DNA from: Nanobdellota archaeon
GTDB lineage: Archaea > Nanobdellota > Nanobdellia > Woesearchaeales > UBA583
Assembly: GCA_022565615.1 (NCBI GenBank)
Contig: JAIUMM010000007.1
Coordinates: 1 to 57,048, forward strand
Direction: 5' to 3'
DNA: 57,048 bases
Part shown: piece after piece, positions 24,964 to 34,204 of the stretch
How positions within the stretch are numbered: the stretch's first letter is position 1
How the letters are laid out: every line of letters begins with the position of its first letter
The notes under the pieces: generated by a model
Seen by the model: the letters and a program-made list of their open reading frames with translations, nothing else
Database searches by the model: none
What the model was told of the DNA's origin: nothing
Made by a program: the position numbers and the translations under genes

Positions 24964-27324
24964 ATGTTAATTAATACTAAATTAAACAGTAATTTGCTTT
25001 TTACTAGACAACAAATAAACTTCTTTTTAAAATTTATTTTAGTATTCTTCCTTCTCTTTTCTTCAATTCAATATACATTTTCACAATCACAAGATTCAAT
25101 TTATTCAAGTATATTAGAGTTAGAAATTACACATAATTTGGGAGTTGAATTATCAAAAAATTCTCCAAGTGCTATATTAAATCAATTACTTATAAATTCT
25201 CATTACGTATTACTTAATATAAGTCCGTATCAAGTAATTAATAATATTCAAATAGCTCCTTCTTCAATTGAAAATGAAGTTCTTACAAAAAATAATGAAG
25301 AAGAAAATTTATTTAGACAATATACTATTATTAATGAGAATGTACAAGATTCAACTAGAATAGATATTCAAAATAAATATATATTAACTTCAACACCCTT
25401 TTTCCCAAAAATAAATTCAAAGCAAACATATCCTCTTAGTAGTTCTCAAATTCAAGAGCATTCAAAATATTTACAATTTAGCGATATGATAAATACTAAT
25501 TCACAGCTTCAAGAAAAAGCGTTTGAACTTGCACAAGGAGAAGATGACGTATTTGTAATTGCGACAAAAGTAGCTAATTGGTTAGAACAAGAAATTGAGT
25601 ATGATTTATCAACTATTTTTGAAAATCCAAATCAAAATGCAGTTGAAATATTTAACTCTAAAAGAGGAGTTTGTAAAGAATTATCTATAATATATATCTC
25701 AATGCTCAGATCGTTACAAATTCCTGCTAGAATGGCTCTAGGTTATTCATATACAACATCTCAAGAGATAGTTGATTTAGTGGGGGATAATTGGGGAGGG
25801 CATGCATGGGTTGAAGTATTAATAGGAGATGAGTGGGTTCCTTTTGATTTAGCATATAGACAATATGGATATGTAGGTTCAACTCATTTGTTGTTTCAAA
25901 GAAGTGCTGATATAAATGAGTTAGGAATTTCAGTTGAAATGAGCTCCTTTGAATATGAATTTGTTCAAAATTCATTAACTTCTTCAATGAATTTTAATGT
26001 GTTAGAACAAATAGAATCTTATCTTTTAAATGAGATTTCTATTCAAGCAATTCTTACTTCACAAGAAGATGAATATCAAAGTGGTTCATATGTATTTCTT
26101 GAAGCTACTATTACAAATCCTCATAACCATTATATTGCTCAAGAGCTACAATTAATATTTCCTCAAGAGTTAATTGAAATAACTCCTTCAACACAGCTAA
26201 TAACTCTCACCCCAAACTCACAAACTCATATAGGGTACATATTACAAATTCCAGAAGATTTCAATAATTATATTTTCCCAATTTCATTATATTCAATTTC
26301 AAATTTAAGACAAACTTCAGTAGGGGAGTTTAGAATTACATCAAGACAAAGAGGAGTTATGCATACAAAAGAATATGTTGAATTACAGTTTGAAGAGTTA
26401 AAAATAAATAATAATCAAAACAATAATGAAAATACAAATAATCAATATAATAACCAATACCAGTTTATAGATAATAAAGAAGAAGATATTAAAGAGGAAA
26501 GTAAAGAAGAATCATTAGAAAACTTATTAATAACTCTTACTAATACAATAGATACTATAGTAAAAGAGGGATTAACTCAATTAAATTCAAATGAAATTTG
26601 TAATTATAGTTTTATAATTGAAGAACTAGATAATAAAAATAATTTAGAAGAGGAGAAACTTTATTTAGAGTGTGATTTAAACTTTTTATTTAGTGATGCT
26701 ATACAAAACATTGAAGAGGAATTATCAATTCAAGAACTTGAAAATATTGTACAAGACTATGAGTTTAAACTTGAACTCTGCTCTACAGGTTGTACTTCAA
26801 AAATTGTAAGATTAAATGAGTTAATAGAACTTAGAAATAATGAGGTTTTAATTATTAATCAACTTGGACAAATAGAGAATCAACTAATTTTAAAGACTCC
26901 AACTTCATTATACTCAAGTTCAATATTGAGAATAAATTCAAATTCAAAACCAATTAATAAAGAAATTGATAATTTTGCTCAAATTGATATTCAAATTGAA
27001 ATGAATCAAAGAGGAAATTTAGAGTTATTAAATCTTGATTATGAAGAGTTTGATGAAAATATTATTTTAGTAATTCAAATTGTTGATATGTAATTAACTG
27101 AAGTATTTCAGACTGATTTTTTAACTAATGAGATACATCAAGTTGAACTAGATTTAAAACCTAGAAATTATAAATTTAATTTATACTTATTTCATTATAA
27201 TATGTTAATTGAAGAAGAAATTAGAGAAATAAAAATAACTCAAGAATCAATTCAAGACACATTGTATTTTACAATAAGTAATTTTTTCACATCATTATTT
27301 TCAAAAATTACTTCTCTATTTTAA
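24964..27324 (+). pseudogene. Secreted transglutaminase-like protein, interrupted by an in-frame TAA
   Basis: The first ORF (24964-27093, 709 aa) has an N-terminal signal or anchor helix (residues about 18-38). A transglutaminase-like protease fold has Cys237 in SKRGVCKE, His280 in NWGGHAWVEV and Asp295 in WVPFDLAY. A long region of Ig-like or beta strands and Asn/Glu-rich stretches follows. Immediately after DM the TAA at 27091-27093 is followed in the same frame by 76 more codons ending at 27324, with a plausible beta strand pattern and a hydrophobic C-terminus. The gene is probably a nonsense-truncated one; readthrough or a sequencing error are alternatives. Confidence 0.6.
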
Positions 27325-27445
27325 GTAAGATTAAATAAAATTTAATTAAAATTTAATAAAACTAAACTAAACTAATTTAAATTGAAAAATTGTTTTATTA
27401 TTTTTAAATACAAATTTTTAAAATATTAAAAGTAATTATGATAGT

Positions 27446-28012
27446 ATGGTAGTTTGTGAATTTTCTGGAGAAGAGTGTGATAAAACAATTAAAGTGGAAA
27501 TAGCAGGAGCTATAATGAATGTGTCTTCAAAATATACTCATTTAGGAAAAATTATTGAATCTAGTACTTCTCAATACAATAAATTAGATTCTCATGGAAA
27601 ATCCCAAAATATAAATCAAACAACTAAAAATAATAATGAACAAGTTTCTTCAAATAATTTTTATAAACCTTCTAAAAAATTTATAAAAACTGAGATGAGA
27701 GTTGTTGATAATGCTGTTTCATTAATTCAATCATATATGTCTAAAAATAATTTAACAATTAAACATATTTCCCATAATGCAAATGTCAAAGAAGGAACTC
27801 TTCAAAAAATGCTTTCAAAAAAAATTCAATTTGACGTAAAAATTGCTCAACAAATAGAAAAAACATTTAAGATTTCATTAATTGAAGAAGTTGAAATTAA
27901 TCAAGAAGAAGATAATAAACCTGAAGACTATATTGTTACTAACTCATCAAAAGATCCTTCAAATAATTCAATGGAAGACTTGTTAAAAGGTGTTCTTAAA
28001 AATATAAAATAA
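27446..28012 (+). CDS. MBF1-like transcription coactivator with a degraded zinc ribbon
   Basis: A 188-residue protein. Residues 1-40 resemble the N-terminal zinc ribbon of archaeal MBF1 (MVVCEFSGEEC, then KVEIAGAIMNVSS), but only the first Cys pair remains and the second is replaced by SSKYTHLG. Residues about 85-145 form a Cro/C1-type HTH (YMSKNNLTIKHISHNANVKEGTLQKML). MBF1 bridges regulators to TBP in eukaryotes, and archaeal MBF1 acts in transcription and translation. The gene precedes MscS by 34 nt on the same strand. Identity as MBF1 rests on the two-part layout, so a generic HTH regulator is possible. Confidence 0.68.
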   Translation: MVVCEFSGEECDKTIKVEIAGAIMNVSSKYTHLGKIIESSTSQYNKLDSHGKSQNINQTTKNNNEQVSSNNFYKPSKKFIKTEMRVVDNAVSLIQSYMSKNNLTIKHISHNANVKEGTLQKMLSKKIQFDVKIAQQIEKTFKISLIEEVEINQEEDNKPEDYIVTNSSKDPSNNSMEDLLKGVLKNIK

Positions 28013-28046
28013 ATAGTTTTTTAAATAATGAATTGGTGATGATTAT

Positions 28047-29120
28047 ATGTTAGATTTAATTATTACTTTTTTTTCAAAACAAATTTCTGATAATTATATA
28101 TATGAAATTACAATTGCAATTTTATTGCTATGCTTATATCCAATTATTTCAAGAATTATAAATTTTATAGTTAAAAATTATTTTGAGAAATGGATAAATA
28201 GAACAACTACAAAAATTGATAGTATAATTTTAAGTTCAATTGTTCCATCTATTAATCTTTTTATTTTAGCAGGACTGTTTTATATAGGAGTTATGCAATT
28301 ACAATTAGGAGGTCTTCAAGCAGTTATGGATACAATTTTTAATTTACTTTTAATTATTCCAATTGTATTTTTTTTAATTAAATTTGCAACTCAGTCTATA
28401 TCTTATTATTTTAGTGGAAAAGGTAAAGAAGCTAAATTTAATGAAGCAGCAGTTGACATTTTAATGCAAGTAGTTCAAGTTGCATTTGTAGTTATTGGAA
28501 TTTTATTAATTCTCTCAAATTTAGGTTATAACATTTCTGCTCTTTTAACTGGTCTTGGAATTGGAGGTTTAGCATTTGCCCTTGCTTCACAAGATTTATT
28601 AAAAAATTTTTTTGCAGGAATATCATTAGTATTTGATAAAGCGTTTAATAAAGGGGAGAGAGTGAAATTTGATAAATATTCAGGAAGAATTGAAGAAGTA
28701 AGACTTAGATCAACAAAATTAAGGACTTTTGAGGGTACTCTTTTGACAATTCCAAATACTAAACTCTCTGATAATGTTGTTGAGAATGTGAGTCAAATTC
28801 CAAAAGTAAGAGTTTCAATGACAATTGGAGTTGAGTATTCTACTAGTTCTAAAAAATTAAAACAAGCTAAAGAAATTATTTACAATGCTATTAAAAATAA
28901 TGAACATGCTGATGAAGAGAAAGCTTGGATTTATTTTGATAATTTCTCTGCATACTCTTTAGATATTCAAGTAATTTATTTTGCAAAAGAACTTACAATG
29001 GAAGATTGGCCTAAAAGAGTTCAATTTAAAGAAGAAATTAATTTTGAGATTAAAGAGAAGTTTGAAAAAGCAGGAATTGTCTTTGCATTCCCAACTCAGA
29101 CAATCCATATTAATAAATAA
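28047..29120 (+). CDS. MscS-family small-conductance mechanosensitive channel
   Basis: A 357-residue membrane protein. Hydrophobic helices fall at about 20-40, 65-85, 95-115 and 135-160, then the pore helix TM3 (LTGLGIGGLAFALASQDLLKNFFAG, about 165-190), the Gly/Ala-packed hallmark of MscS. The beta domain follows (SLVFDKAFNKGERV, GRIEEVRLRSTKLRT, LTIPNTKLSDN) and then the alpha/beta cytoplasmic cage. It relieves osmotic downshock by opening with membrane tension. The gene sits 34 nt after the MBF1-like gene, so co-transcription is likely. The C-terminal part is complete. Confidence 0.95.
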   Translation: MLDLIITFFSKQISDNYIYEITIAILLLCLYPIISRIINFIVKNYFEKWINRTTTKIDSIILSSIVPSINLFILAGLFYIGVMQLQLGGLQAVMDTIFNLLLIIPIVFFLIKFATQSISYYFSGKGKEAKFNEAAVDILMQVVQVAFVVIGILLILSNLGYNISALLTGLGIGGLAFALASQDLLKNFFAGISLVFDKAFNKGERVKFDKYSGRIEEVRLRSTKLRTFEGTLLTIPNTKLSDNVVENVSQIPKVRVSMTIGVEYSTSSKKLKQAKEIIYNAIKNNEHADEEKAWIYFDNFSAYSLDIQVIYFAKELTMEDWPKRVQFKEEINFEIKEKFEKAGIVFAFPTQTIHINK

Positions 29121-29422
29121 TTTTTTGATATTTAATTACATTTTTTTATATAATGTTCAAATTATGTTTCCAAAAACTTTTTAAATAATAAAACTATAAA
29201 TTACATTAATGATTCTAAATAGTCAGATATTTAATTTTTTAGACTTAGTTGAAGTTTTAAGATTAGAGTTATTACTGATTATTTTATTAAGATTATAAGT
29301 TTGAAAATCAAATAAGAATTGATTTTTGAACTATTGAGTATATATAATAATTAATTTCTTATTTGATTTTTTCTTTAACATCTAAAGAATCAGAATTATT
29401 ATAATAATATAGATATTTAAAA
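29121..29422. other. 302-nt intergenic region with a long inverted repeat
   Basis: There is no convincing ORF on either strand. A 15-nt perfect inverted repeat (AAAATCAAATAAGAA at 29304-29318 and its complement at 29356-29370) encloses a 37-nt spacer that contains TTGAACTATTGAG. TATA-like sequence (ATATTTAAAAATG) precedes the downstream Tat-like gene. The rest is unstructured AT-rich sequence. Confidence 0.6.
29304..29370. repeat. Inverted repeat, 15-bp arms with 37-nt spacer
   Basis: The left arm AAAATCAAATAAGAA pairs perfectly with the right arm TTCTTATTTGATTTT. It could fold as an RNA hairpin (a small noncoding RNA or an mRNA-end structure after mscS) or mark a tiny mobile-element relic. 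No target-site duplication is evident. Confidence 0.8.
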
Positions 29423-29773
29423 ATGGTACAAATAAATAGAAGACAAGTTATAGCAGGAGGATTGGGATTTTTAGTAAGTTCGCCCGTTATGGGGATGATT
29501 AAATCTCAAGAAGCAAAAAATGAAGTCCAACAACAAACATTGGAGAGTAAAATTAAACCTTATGGTTTTTTTGAAGCACCTTTATTAGTGTATGATCATG
29601 AAAAATCACCTCAAGACCAATTAAGAAAAGTTAGTAATATAGGAAAATTTAGAAGAGGAGATGATTTTGTAGTTCAAACAGCAAAAGGTTTTTTTGAAGT
29701 TCAATATTTAGAAAATGGTTTTTATCAATTTAAACAACCTGAATTAGTTGAAAAATTATTTGAACTTAGTTAG
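29423..29773 (+). CDS. Small protein with a Tat-like signal peptide
   Basis: A 116-residue protein. The N-terminus INRRQVIAGGLGFLV has twin arginines followed by a weakly hydrophobic Gly-rich stretch, as in Tat signals, with a possible cleavage after SSPVMG. The mature part is short, with RGDDFVVQTAKGFFEVQYLENGFYQF, a likely beta hairpin region. No TatA or TatC gene is in the window. It lies 31 nt upstream of the aminotransferase gene, so they may share a transcript. No family is recognised. A non-Tat signal anchor is equally possible. Confidence 0.5.
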   Translation: MVQINRRQVIAGGLGFLVSSPVMGMIKSQEAKNEVQQQTLESKIKPYGFFEAPLLVYDHEKSPQDQLRKVSNIGKFRRGDDFVVQTAKGFFEVQYLENGFYQFKQPELVEKLFELS

Positions 29774-29804
29774 AACAAAATTATTTAAATCTTTAAATTA
29801 TAAA

Positions 29805-30710
29805 ATGGATATGTTAGAAGAAAATACAAAAGTATGGTTAGATGGAAAATTAGTAGATTTTAAAGATGCTAATGTGAGTATTTTGACTCACTCTCTTCAT
29901 TATGGTAGTTCAGTATTTGAAGGAATCAGAGCGTATGAAACTCATAATAAACAAGCTAGTATCTTTAGACTTCAAGAACATATAGACAGACTATTTTACT
30001 CAGCAAATGTATTATCACAAAATATTGATTTTTCAAAAGAAGAAATTATGCAAGCATGTCATGATGTACTTAAGGAAAATAATTTAACATCAGCATATAT
30101 TAGACCACTTGTATTTTATGATCATTCTTCAATGGGACTTGATTATACAAACAATAAAACAAGAGTTGCAATCATTGCATGGAATTGGGGAAAATATCTC
30201 AAAGAAGTAGTACGAGCAAGAATTGTAAGTATAAGAAGAATTTCAGAAAAATCATTAATTCCAGATGCAAAAGTAGGGGGACATTATATCAACTCAACTC
30301 TTGCAACACTTGAGGCAAAACAATTTGGATTTGATGAAGCTATACTATTAGACCATGATGGATTTATTGCAGAAGGACCTGGTGAGAATTTATTTTTTGT
30401 AAATACTCATACAAAAACTCTATATACTCCAAAATTAGGAAAAATTTTAGCTGGTATTACAAGAGCAAGTATTATTGAAATTGCTAAAAATTTAGAATAT
30501 AAAGTAGTTGAGCGAAATATTGATGTAAATGAACTTACAACATTTCAAGGAGTATTTATGTGTGGAACTGCTGCAGAATTTACACCTTTAAGTTGTATTG
30601 GAGATATTGACTATGATGAAAATATTTGTTTAGATATTAAAGATACATTTAACAGAGTACTCAGAGCTGAATTAGAGGAGTATAAAAATTGGAATTCAAT
30701 AAGAGAATAG
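29805..30710 (+). CDS. ilvE: Branched-chain amino acid aminotransferase
   Basis: A 301-residue fold-type IV PLP enzyme. The track start at 29748 overlaps the preceding gene; the ATG at 29805 gives MDMLEENTKVWLDGK, which is the natural start. HSLHYGSSVFEGIRAYE and YIRPLVFYD are typical. DAKVGGHYINSTLA contains the catalytic Lys, and DHDGFIAEGPGENLFFV and LAGITRASII match IlvE. It transfers amino groups between branched-chain 2-oxoacids and glutamate. The rest of the leucine/isoleucine pathway is not in the window, so it may work in catabolism or simple transamination. D-amino acid aminotransferase is a less likely alternative. Confidence 0.93.
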   Translation: MDMLEENTKVWLDGKLVDFKDANVSILTHSLHYGSSVFEGIRAYETHNKQASIFRLQEHIDRLFYSANVLSQNIDFSKEEIMQACHDVLKENNLTSAYIRPLVFYDHSSMGLDYTNNKTRVAIIAWNWGKYLKEVVRARIVSIRRISEKSLIPDAKVGGHYINSTLATLEAKQFGFDEAILLDHDGFIAEGPGENLFFVNTHTKTLYTPKLGKILAGITRASIIEIAKNLEYKVVERNIDVNELTTFQGVFMCGTAAEFTPLSCIGDIDYDENICLDIKDTFNRVLRAELEEYKNWNSIRE

Positions 30711-30797
30711 TTTAAAAGTGTAATATCTTTAATTCTAAATAATTAAAATAACTTTTGAGAAATAATTTTTTTTAAAATAAATTAATTATAATAAATT

Positions 30798-30974
30798 TTA
30801 GTATTGTTCTAAAATTTCAGCTCTAATTGCTGACTTTCCTCCTCTTGGAACTGCTAATACTGCACCACATTTAGTACATTTAATCTCACTAGCTGCTCTT
30901 CCAAAGATAACTTGTTCATGTCCACATTCATGACATTTAACTTTAATAAATCCTGATTTCTTTTCGTTTTCCAT
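30798..30974 (-). CDS. rps27e: Ribosomal protein eS27
   Basis: A 58-residue protein missed by the ORF track because it is short. On the minus strand it begins MENEKKSGFIKVKC and carries a CxxC-x(14)-CxxC zinc ribbon (CHECGHEQVIFG...CTKCGAVL), followed by AVPRGGKSAIRAEILE, the eS27 signature. It binds the small ribosomal subunit. It is the last gene of the uS13 operon here, 32 nt after uS9. Archaeal eS27 is more usually next to eL42, so this placement is unusual. Confidence 0.95.
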   Translation of the reverse strand: MENEKKSGFIKVKCHECGHEQVIFGRAASEIKCTKCGAVLAVPRGGKSAIRAEILEQY

Positions 30975-31006
30975 TTTTAATTTCTTAGTTAATCTCCATT
31001 AATACT

Positions 31007-31423
31007 TTAACGATATGATTTTTGTCTTTTAGCTCTTGCATGTGAGTTATTAGGTTTTTTAGTCTCTTTGAATCTTGTATCAGTTACAACTAATGTTCTA
31101 TCATATTCAACAAACATTTTTTTAGTCTCTTCTCCTAACATTTCAATAATTCCTCTTGCAATAGCTTGTCTTAGAGCATCAACTTGTGAGTTAAATCCTC
31201 CTCCTTGTAGTTTAATTGAGATATCTACTTTAGATTGCATATCAGATAAAATAAGCGGTTCAATAACTCTTAATTGAAGAATTGGATTTTTTACAACTTC
31301 TTCTAAATCTTGACCATTAATTCTCATAACTCCTTTACCTTTTTGCATACTACTTCTAGCTACACTTGTTTTTCTTCTTCCAACTGTGTGGATAATATCT
31401 TTTGATGTTTTTTTAGCTGCCAT
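31007..31423 (-). CDS. rps9: Ribosomal protein uS9
   Basis: A 138-residue protein. HTVGRRKTSVARS, GKGVMRINGQ and the region GGGFNSQVDALRQAIARGI are the uS9 core, and the C-terminal tail HARAKRQKSYR is the conserved basic end reaching toward the P-site tRNA. One nucleotide separates it from uL13 upstream. In many archaea rpoN and rpoK follow uS9; here eS27 follows instead. Confidence 0.97.
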   Translation of the reverse strand: MAAKKTSKDIIHTVGRRKTSVARSSMQKGKGVMRINGQDLEEVVKNPILQLRVIEPLILSDMQSKVDISIKLQGGGFNSQVDALRQAIARGIIEMLGEETKKMFVEYDRTLVVTDTRFKETKKPNNSHARAKRQKSYR

Positions 31424-31424
31424 T

Positions 31425-31877
31425 TTAGTTCACCTTTGTATATCCAAGTACTTTACAAATATCTCCCATATATGAGTAGTAAAATACACTTTTTTCATCA
31501 ATTTTTGCACCTTCAACAATTTCTTTTGGTGAATTTAATAAAATTGAAGGAGTACTGTTATAACATTTTAATCTTTTATATGCTTCAATTCCTCTTTGAT
31601 TTTTATACGGAAGCATGTTTCTAAATGATCTTCTAACCATATCAGCAGGACTTCTTGAATAATAAGGTCCTTGTTTTACAACTTTATTACTTAACTTAGT
31701 TTTATATCTATCAATTAAATATTTTTTATTACCAAGTACAACAATATCTTTACAATTTACGATTTTAATTTCTTCACCCATTAATAATCGTTTAGCAACA
31801 ACACTACCTAATCTACCTAAAATTAAATCTTTAGCATCGATGATAGTAGCTTCTTGAGTTTTATTTTCTTGTGTCAT
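31425..31877 (-). CDS. rpl13: Ribosomal protein uL13
   Basis: A 150-residue protein. The track start 31895 lies within rpoD; the ATG at 31877, one base after the rpoD stop, gives MTQENKTQEATIIDAKD and is preferred. DLILGRLGSVVAKRLL and GPYYSRSPADMVRRSFRNMLPYKNQRG are the uL13 motifs. The usual rpl18e gene between rpoD and uL13 is absent. It is a large-subunit protein near the 23S 5' end. Confidence 0.97.
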   Translation of the reverse strand: MTQENKTQEATIIDAKDLILGRLGSVVAKRLLMGEEIKIVNCKDIVVLGNKKYLIDRYKTKLSNKVVKQGPYYSRSPADMVRRSFRNMLPYKNQRGIEAYKRLKCYNSTPSILLNSPKEIVEGAKIDEKSVFYYSYMGDICKVLGYTKVN

Positions 31878-31878
31878 T

Positions 31879-32478
31879 TTATAACTGTTCTTCAACCTCT
31901 TCTATTTTTGAAATTAAGATATCAAGAGCTGAATTAAATGTTTCTTCAGCACTTAATTGACCATGTAATTCTAGAACTAAGTCTATAGAATTTGAGTCAT
32001 TTTCTTTTAAATATGCATGAGCAGGGCTCCATTTTGCATGTTCTCTTCCTTCTCCTAAAATTGCTTTAGCTTTAATATGAACTCCTTTATTTCCAAAAAT
32101 TTTAGTAATTGGAACTTGTTCATCAACAACACAAATTTGAGGGTCATCTGATTTTAATTCTTTTGAATATACATATCCATTATCATCAGTTTGTAGAGTA
32201 AATGTAACTTCACATAACGCACATCCAACACCACCACAACTACACTTACTCTTTAGATTATAATCTTTTAAATTAGTCTTTAAAGGAATTAAACCAAGTC
32301 TATGAGCTAATGTCTCATCATATAGAGGAGTTTCATTTTTAATAATTTCAACATCTTCAATTGCAAATGTAAGTACATTATCAATGATAGTTCTTCTAAC
32401 TGAATTAACAATTTCATTTTTAGTTTTAGTAAATGAAATAATTGCTTCATTATCTTGTTTTTGAAGAGAAACTGCCAT
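31879..32478 (-). CDS. rpoD: DNA-directed RNA polymerase subunit D
   Basis: A 199-residue subunit, the archaeal counterpart of bacterial alpha and eukaryotic Rpb3. NSVRRTIIDNV, AHRLGLIPLK and the C-terminal assembly helix region are typical. Around residues 79-89 there is a KCSCGGVGCALC loop, C-x-C-x4-C-x2-C, like the Rpb3 zinc loop. The protein is shorter than the usual 240-260 residues and shows no CxxCxxCxxxC ferredoxin-like insertion, so it probably lacks the Fe-S domain found in several archaea. D dimerises with L to start polymerase assembly. It is 5 nt behind uS11. Confidence 0.95.
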   Translation of the reverse strand: MAVSLQKQDNEAIISFTKTKNEIVNSVRRTIIDNVLTFAIEDVEIIKNETPLYDETLAHRLGLIPLKTNLKDYNLKSKCSCGGVGCALCEVTFTLQTDDNGYVYSKELKSDDPQICVVDEQVPITKIFGNKGVHIKAKAILGEGREHAKWSPAHAYLKENDSNSIDLVLELHGQLSAEETFNSALDILISKIEEVEEQL

Positions 32479-32483
32479 TTTAT

Positions 32484-32978
32484 CTAAACCCTCCTTCCTC
32501 TTCTTCCACCTTTAGGTCTACATTTATCATGTGGAACTGGTGTTACATCTTCAATTCTTCCAAGTTTCATACCATATCTTGTTAAAATTCTAATTGCAGC
32601 TTGAGCTCCAGGACCTGAAGTCATTGGACCGTTGTGTCCTCCAACTGCTCTTAGTTTAACATACAAAGATGTAACTCCTTTTGTTTGACATTGCTCAGCA
32701 ACCATTTTAGCAGCAGCCATTGCAACATTTGGAGTAGCTTTTAATCTATCTGATTTTGTAACCATACCTCCAGTTACTTTACAAATAGTCTCAGTTCCAG
32801 TAATATCAGTTACATGTAAATGAGTATTATTATAAGAGGAATATATGTATAAAATTCCCCACACTTCTTGTGGTTTTTGTTCTTTTTTAGCTACTTTACT
32901 AGGAGCTTGAGTTTCTTGAACTTGCTCTTCACTTTGTGAAGTTGCAACTTGTTTTTCTTCAATTGTTTCAGTTGCCAT
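32484..32978 (-). CDS. rps11: Ribosomal protein uS11
   Basis: A 164-residue protein. Residues from about 39 ([23 protein letters not shown]) form the core, followed by [29 protein letters not shown] and the basic end [15 protein letters not shown]. The first 38 residues are a Gln/Glu/Lys-rich extension absent from most archaeal uS11. The protein binds the platform of the small subunit. Neighbouring genes overlap or nearly touch (2 nt to uS4, 5 nt to rpoD). Confidence 0.97.
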   Translation of the reverse strand: MATETIEEKQVATSQSEEQVQETQAPSKVAKKEQKPQEVWGILYIYSSYNNTHLHVTDITGTETICKVTGGMVTKSDRLKATPNVAMAAAKMVAEQCQTKGVTSLYVKLRAVGGHNGPMTSGPGAQAAIRILTRYGMKLGRIEDVTPVPHDKCRPKGGRRGRRV

Positions 32979-32980
32979 TT

Positions 32981-33637
32981 TTATTGTTTATCCTCCTCTT
33001 TTTCTTGAGTTGTTTCAACTTGTTCTTGTTCTTGAGTCACTTCTTCTTTTAGTGAAGCTTCTACAGTTTCCATAGTTTTTTCTTCAACTAATTCAACTTC
33101 TTCAATAATTTCTTTTACACTCTCAAGTTGTCTCTCAGGATGATCTTCATTAAATAGAGCAGAAGTTTCTCTAAAGTTAATTTGTTCAACTTCACTAAGT
33201 GTAACTAAATAACCTGGAGAGTTAATTACTTTATCACCAATTCTTACGTGTTTATGAACTACAAATTGTCTTGCTTGCTCAGGAGTTTTTGCAAGTTTTA
33301 ATTTATATACAATATTACTCAATCTTCTCTCTAAAAAGTCAACTACTGTAATATCTAATACATTATCAATTGAAGTAGTATTTACATCAATAATTCCCAT
33401 CTCTTTTAATTTATTTAAAAATGCAACTCCTTGAGGACTCTCACTTGGATTTTGTAATCTATTTAATTGTTTAGCAATTGTTTTATATTTTTTAACAAGT
33501 AATTCAAGTCTTCTAATTTCTTTTTTATTTTTAAGAGCATAATTTTTAACTAAATCTTTTTCAACAAGAATAGTATTTTTATCCCATCTTTTTTTATGAG
33601 AAATATATTGTTTTCTTCTTTTTACAGGTAATCCCAT
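32981..33637 (-). CDS. rps4: Ribosomal protein uS4
   Basis: A 218-residue protein. The basic N-terminus [14 protein letters not shown] and the S4 RNA-binding domain (DVTVV-type region [40 protein letters not shown]) are clear. The C-terminus carries an additional Glu/Gln-rich tail of about 45 residues ([17 protein letters not shown]...), longer than in most archaeal uS4. It organises 16S rRNA folding at the body of the small subunit. The upstream uS13 gene is 7 nt away. Confidence 0.97.
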   Translation of the reverse strand: MGLPVKRRKQYISHKKRWDKNTILVEKDLVKNYALKNKKEIRRLELLVKKYKTIAKQLNRLQNPSESPQGVAFLNKLKEMGIIDVNTTSIDNVLDITVVDFLERRLSNIVYKLKLAKTPEQARQFVVHKHVRIGDKVINSPGYLVTLSEVEQINFRETSALFNEDHPERQLESVKEIIEEVELVEEKTMETVEASLKEEVTQEQEQVETTQEKEEDKQ

Positions 33638-33644
33638 TTTTTAT

Positions 33645-34115
33645 TTATTTTTTACCTCCTGTTTTTGATTTTTTAGATGCAAGCATTCTATTTCTTCTAA
33701 AGTTTGAAGCTGTTCTTTGACCTCTTACAGTGAGTCTTAATTTAGAACGTAGAACTCTGTAGGATCTAATTTTAGACATTCTTCTTTGTAATTGTAGAGT
33801 TTGAAAGTCTAAATCTTTACTTACAAAGTGTTTGTTCTCTCCTGTTAAAACATCTTTTTGTTGATTTAACATCCAAGTAGGAATTTTTGAAAAGTCTCCA
33901 GCATTTAAGTAATTTTCAATTACTTCAATTTCTTTTTCACTTAACATTCCTATTTTTTTATTTTTATCAATACCAAGAGCAATACATACAGCGTTTGAAA
34001 ACATTACTCCAACTCCCTTAATTTTTGAGAGTCCAAATAGTAATGAATGGTTCGCTGGAATATCAGTTGCCATGATACGAATTAACTCAGCAGATTTATT
34101 CTCTTTTTTTGCCAT
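33645..34115 (-). CDS. rps13: Ribosomal protein uS13
   Basis: A 156-residue protein and the first gene of the operon. IMATDIPANHSLLFGLSKIKGVGVMFSNAVC is the N-terminal helix-hairpin region and RSKLRLTVRGQRTASNFRRN is the basic C-terminal domain reaching the A-site finger. Length fits archaeal uS13. The TATA box CTTTATAAAG about 32 nt upstream of the ATG implies a very short or absent leader. The operon order uS13-uS4-uS11-rpoD is the normal archaeal one. Confidence 0.97.
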   Translation of the reverse strand: MAKKENKSAELIRIMATDIPANHSLLFGLSKIKGVGVMFSNAVCIALGIDKNKKIGMLSEKEIEVIENYLNAGDFSKIPTWMLNQQKDVLTGENKHFVSKDLDFQTLQLQRRMSKIRSYRVLRSKLRLTVRGQRTASNFRRNRMLASKKSKTGGKK

Positions 34116-34143
34116 TGTTATAGTCTAAATAAATGGGATTTGC

Positions 34144-34153
34144 TTTATAAAGG
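34144..34153 (-). promoter_or_regulatory. Promoter TATA box of the uS13 ribosomal operon
   Basis: CTTTATAAAG-type sequence centred about 33 nt upstream of the uS13 ATG on the minus strand. A second TATA-like element (TATATAAAAT) lies about 25 nt further upstream. Both fit archaeal TBP sites for this highly expressed operon. Confidence 0.65.
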
Positions 34154-34204
34154 TTTGCTAGTCAGATATTTTATATAGTTGTTGTTGTTATTTTAAGGGA
34201 CAAT

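Noticed and set aside
29748-29804. N-terminal extension of ilvE
   Set aside because: It overlaps the end of the preceding gene, and IlvE homology begins at the ATG at 29805.
31878-31895. Upstream start of uL13 within rpoD
   Set aside because: The ATG at 31877, one base after the rpoD stop, matches the operon's spacing and the normal uL13 length.
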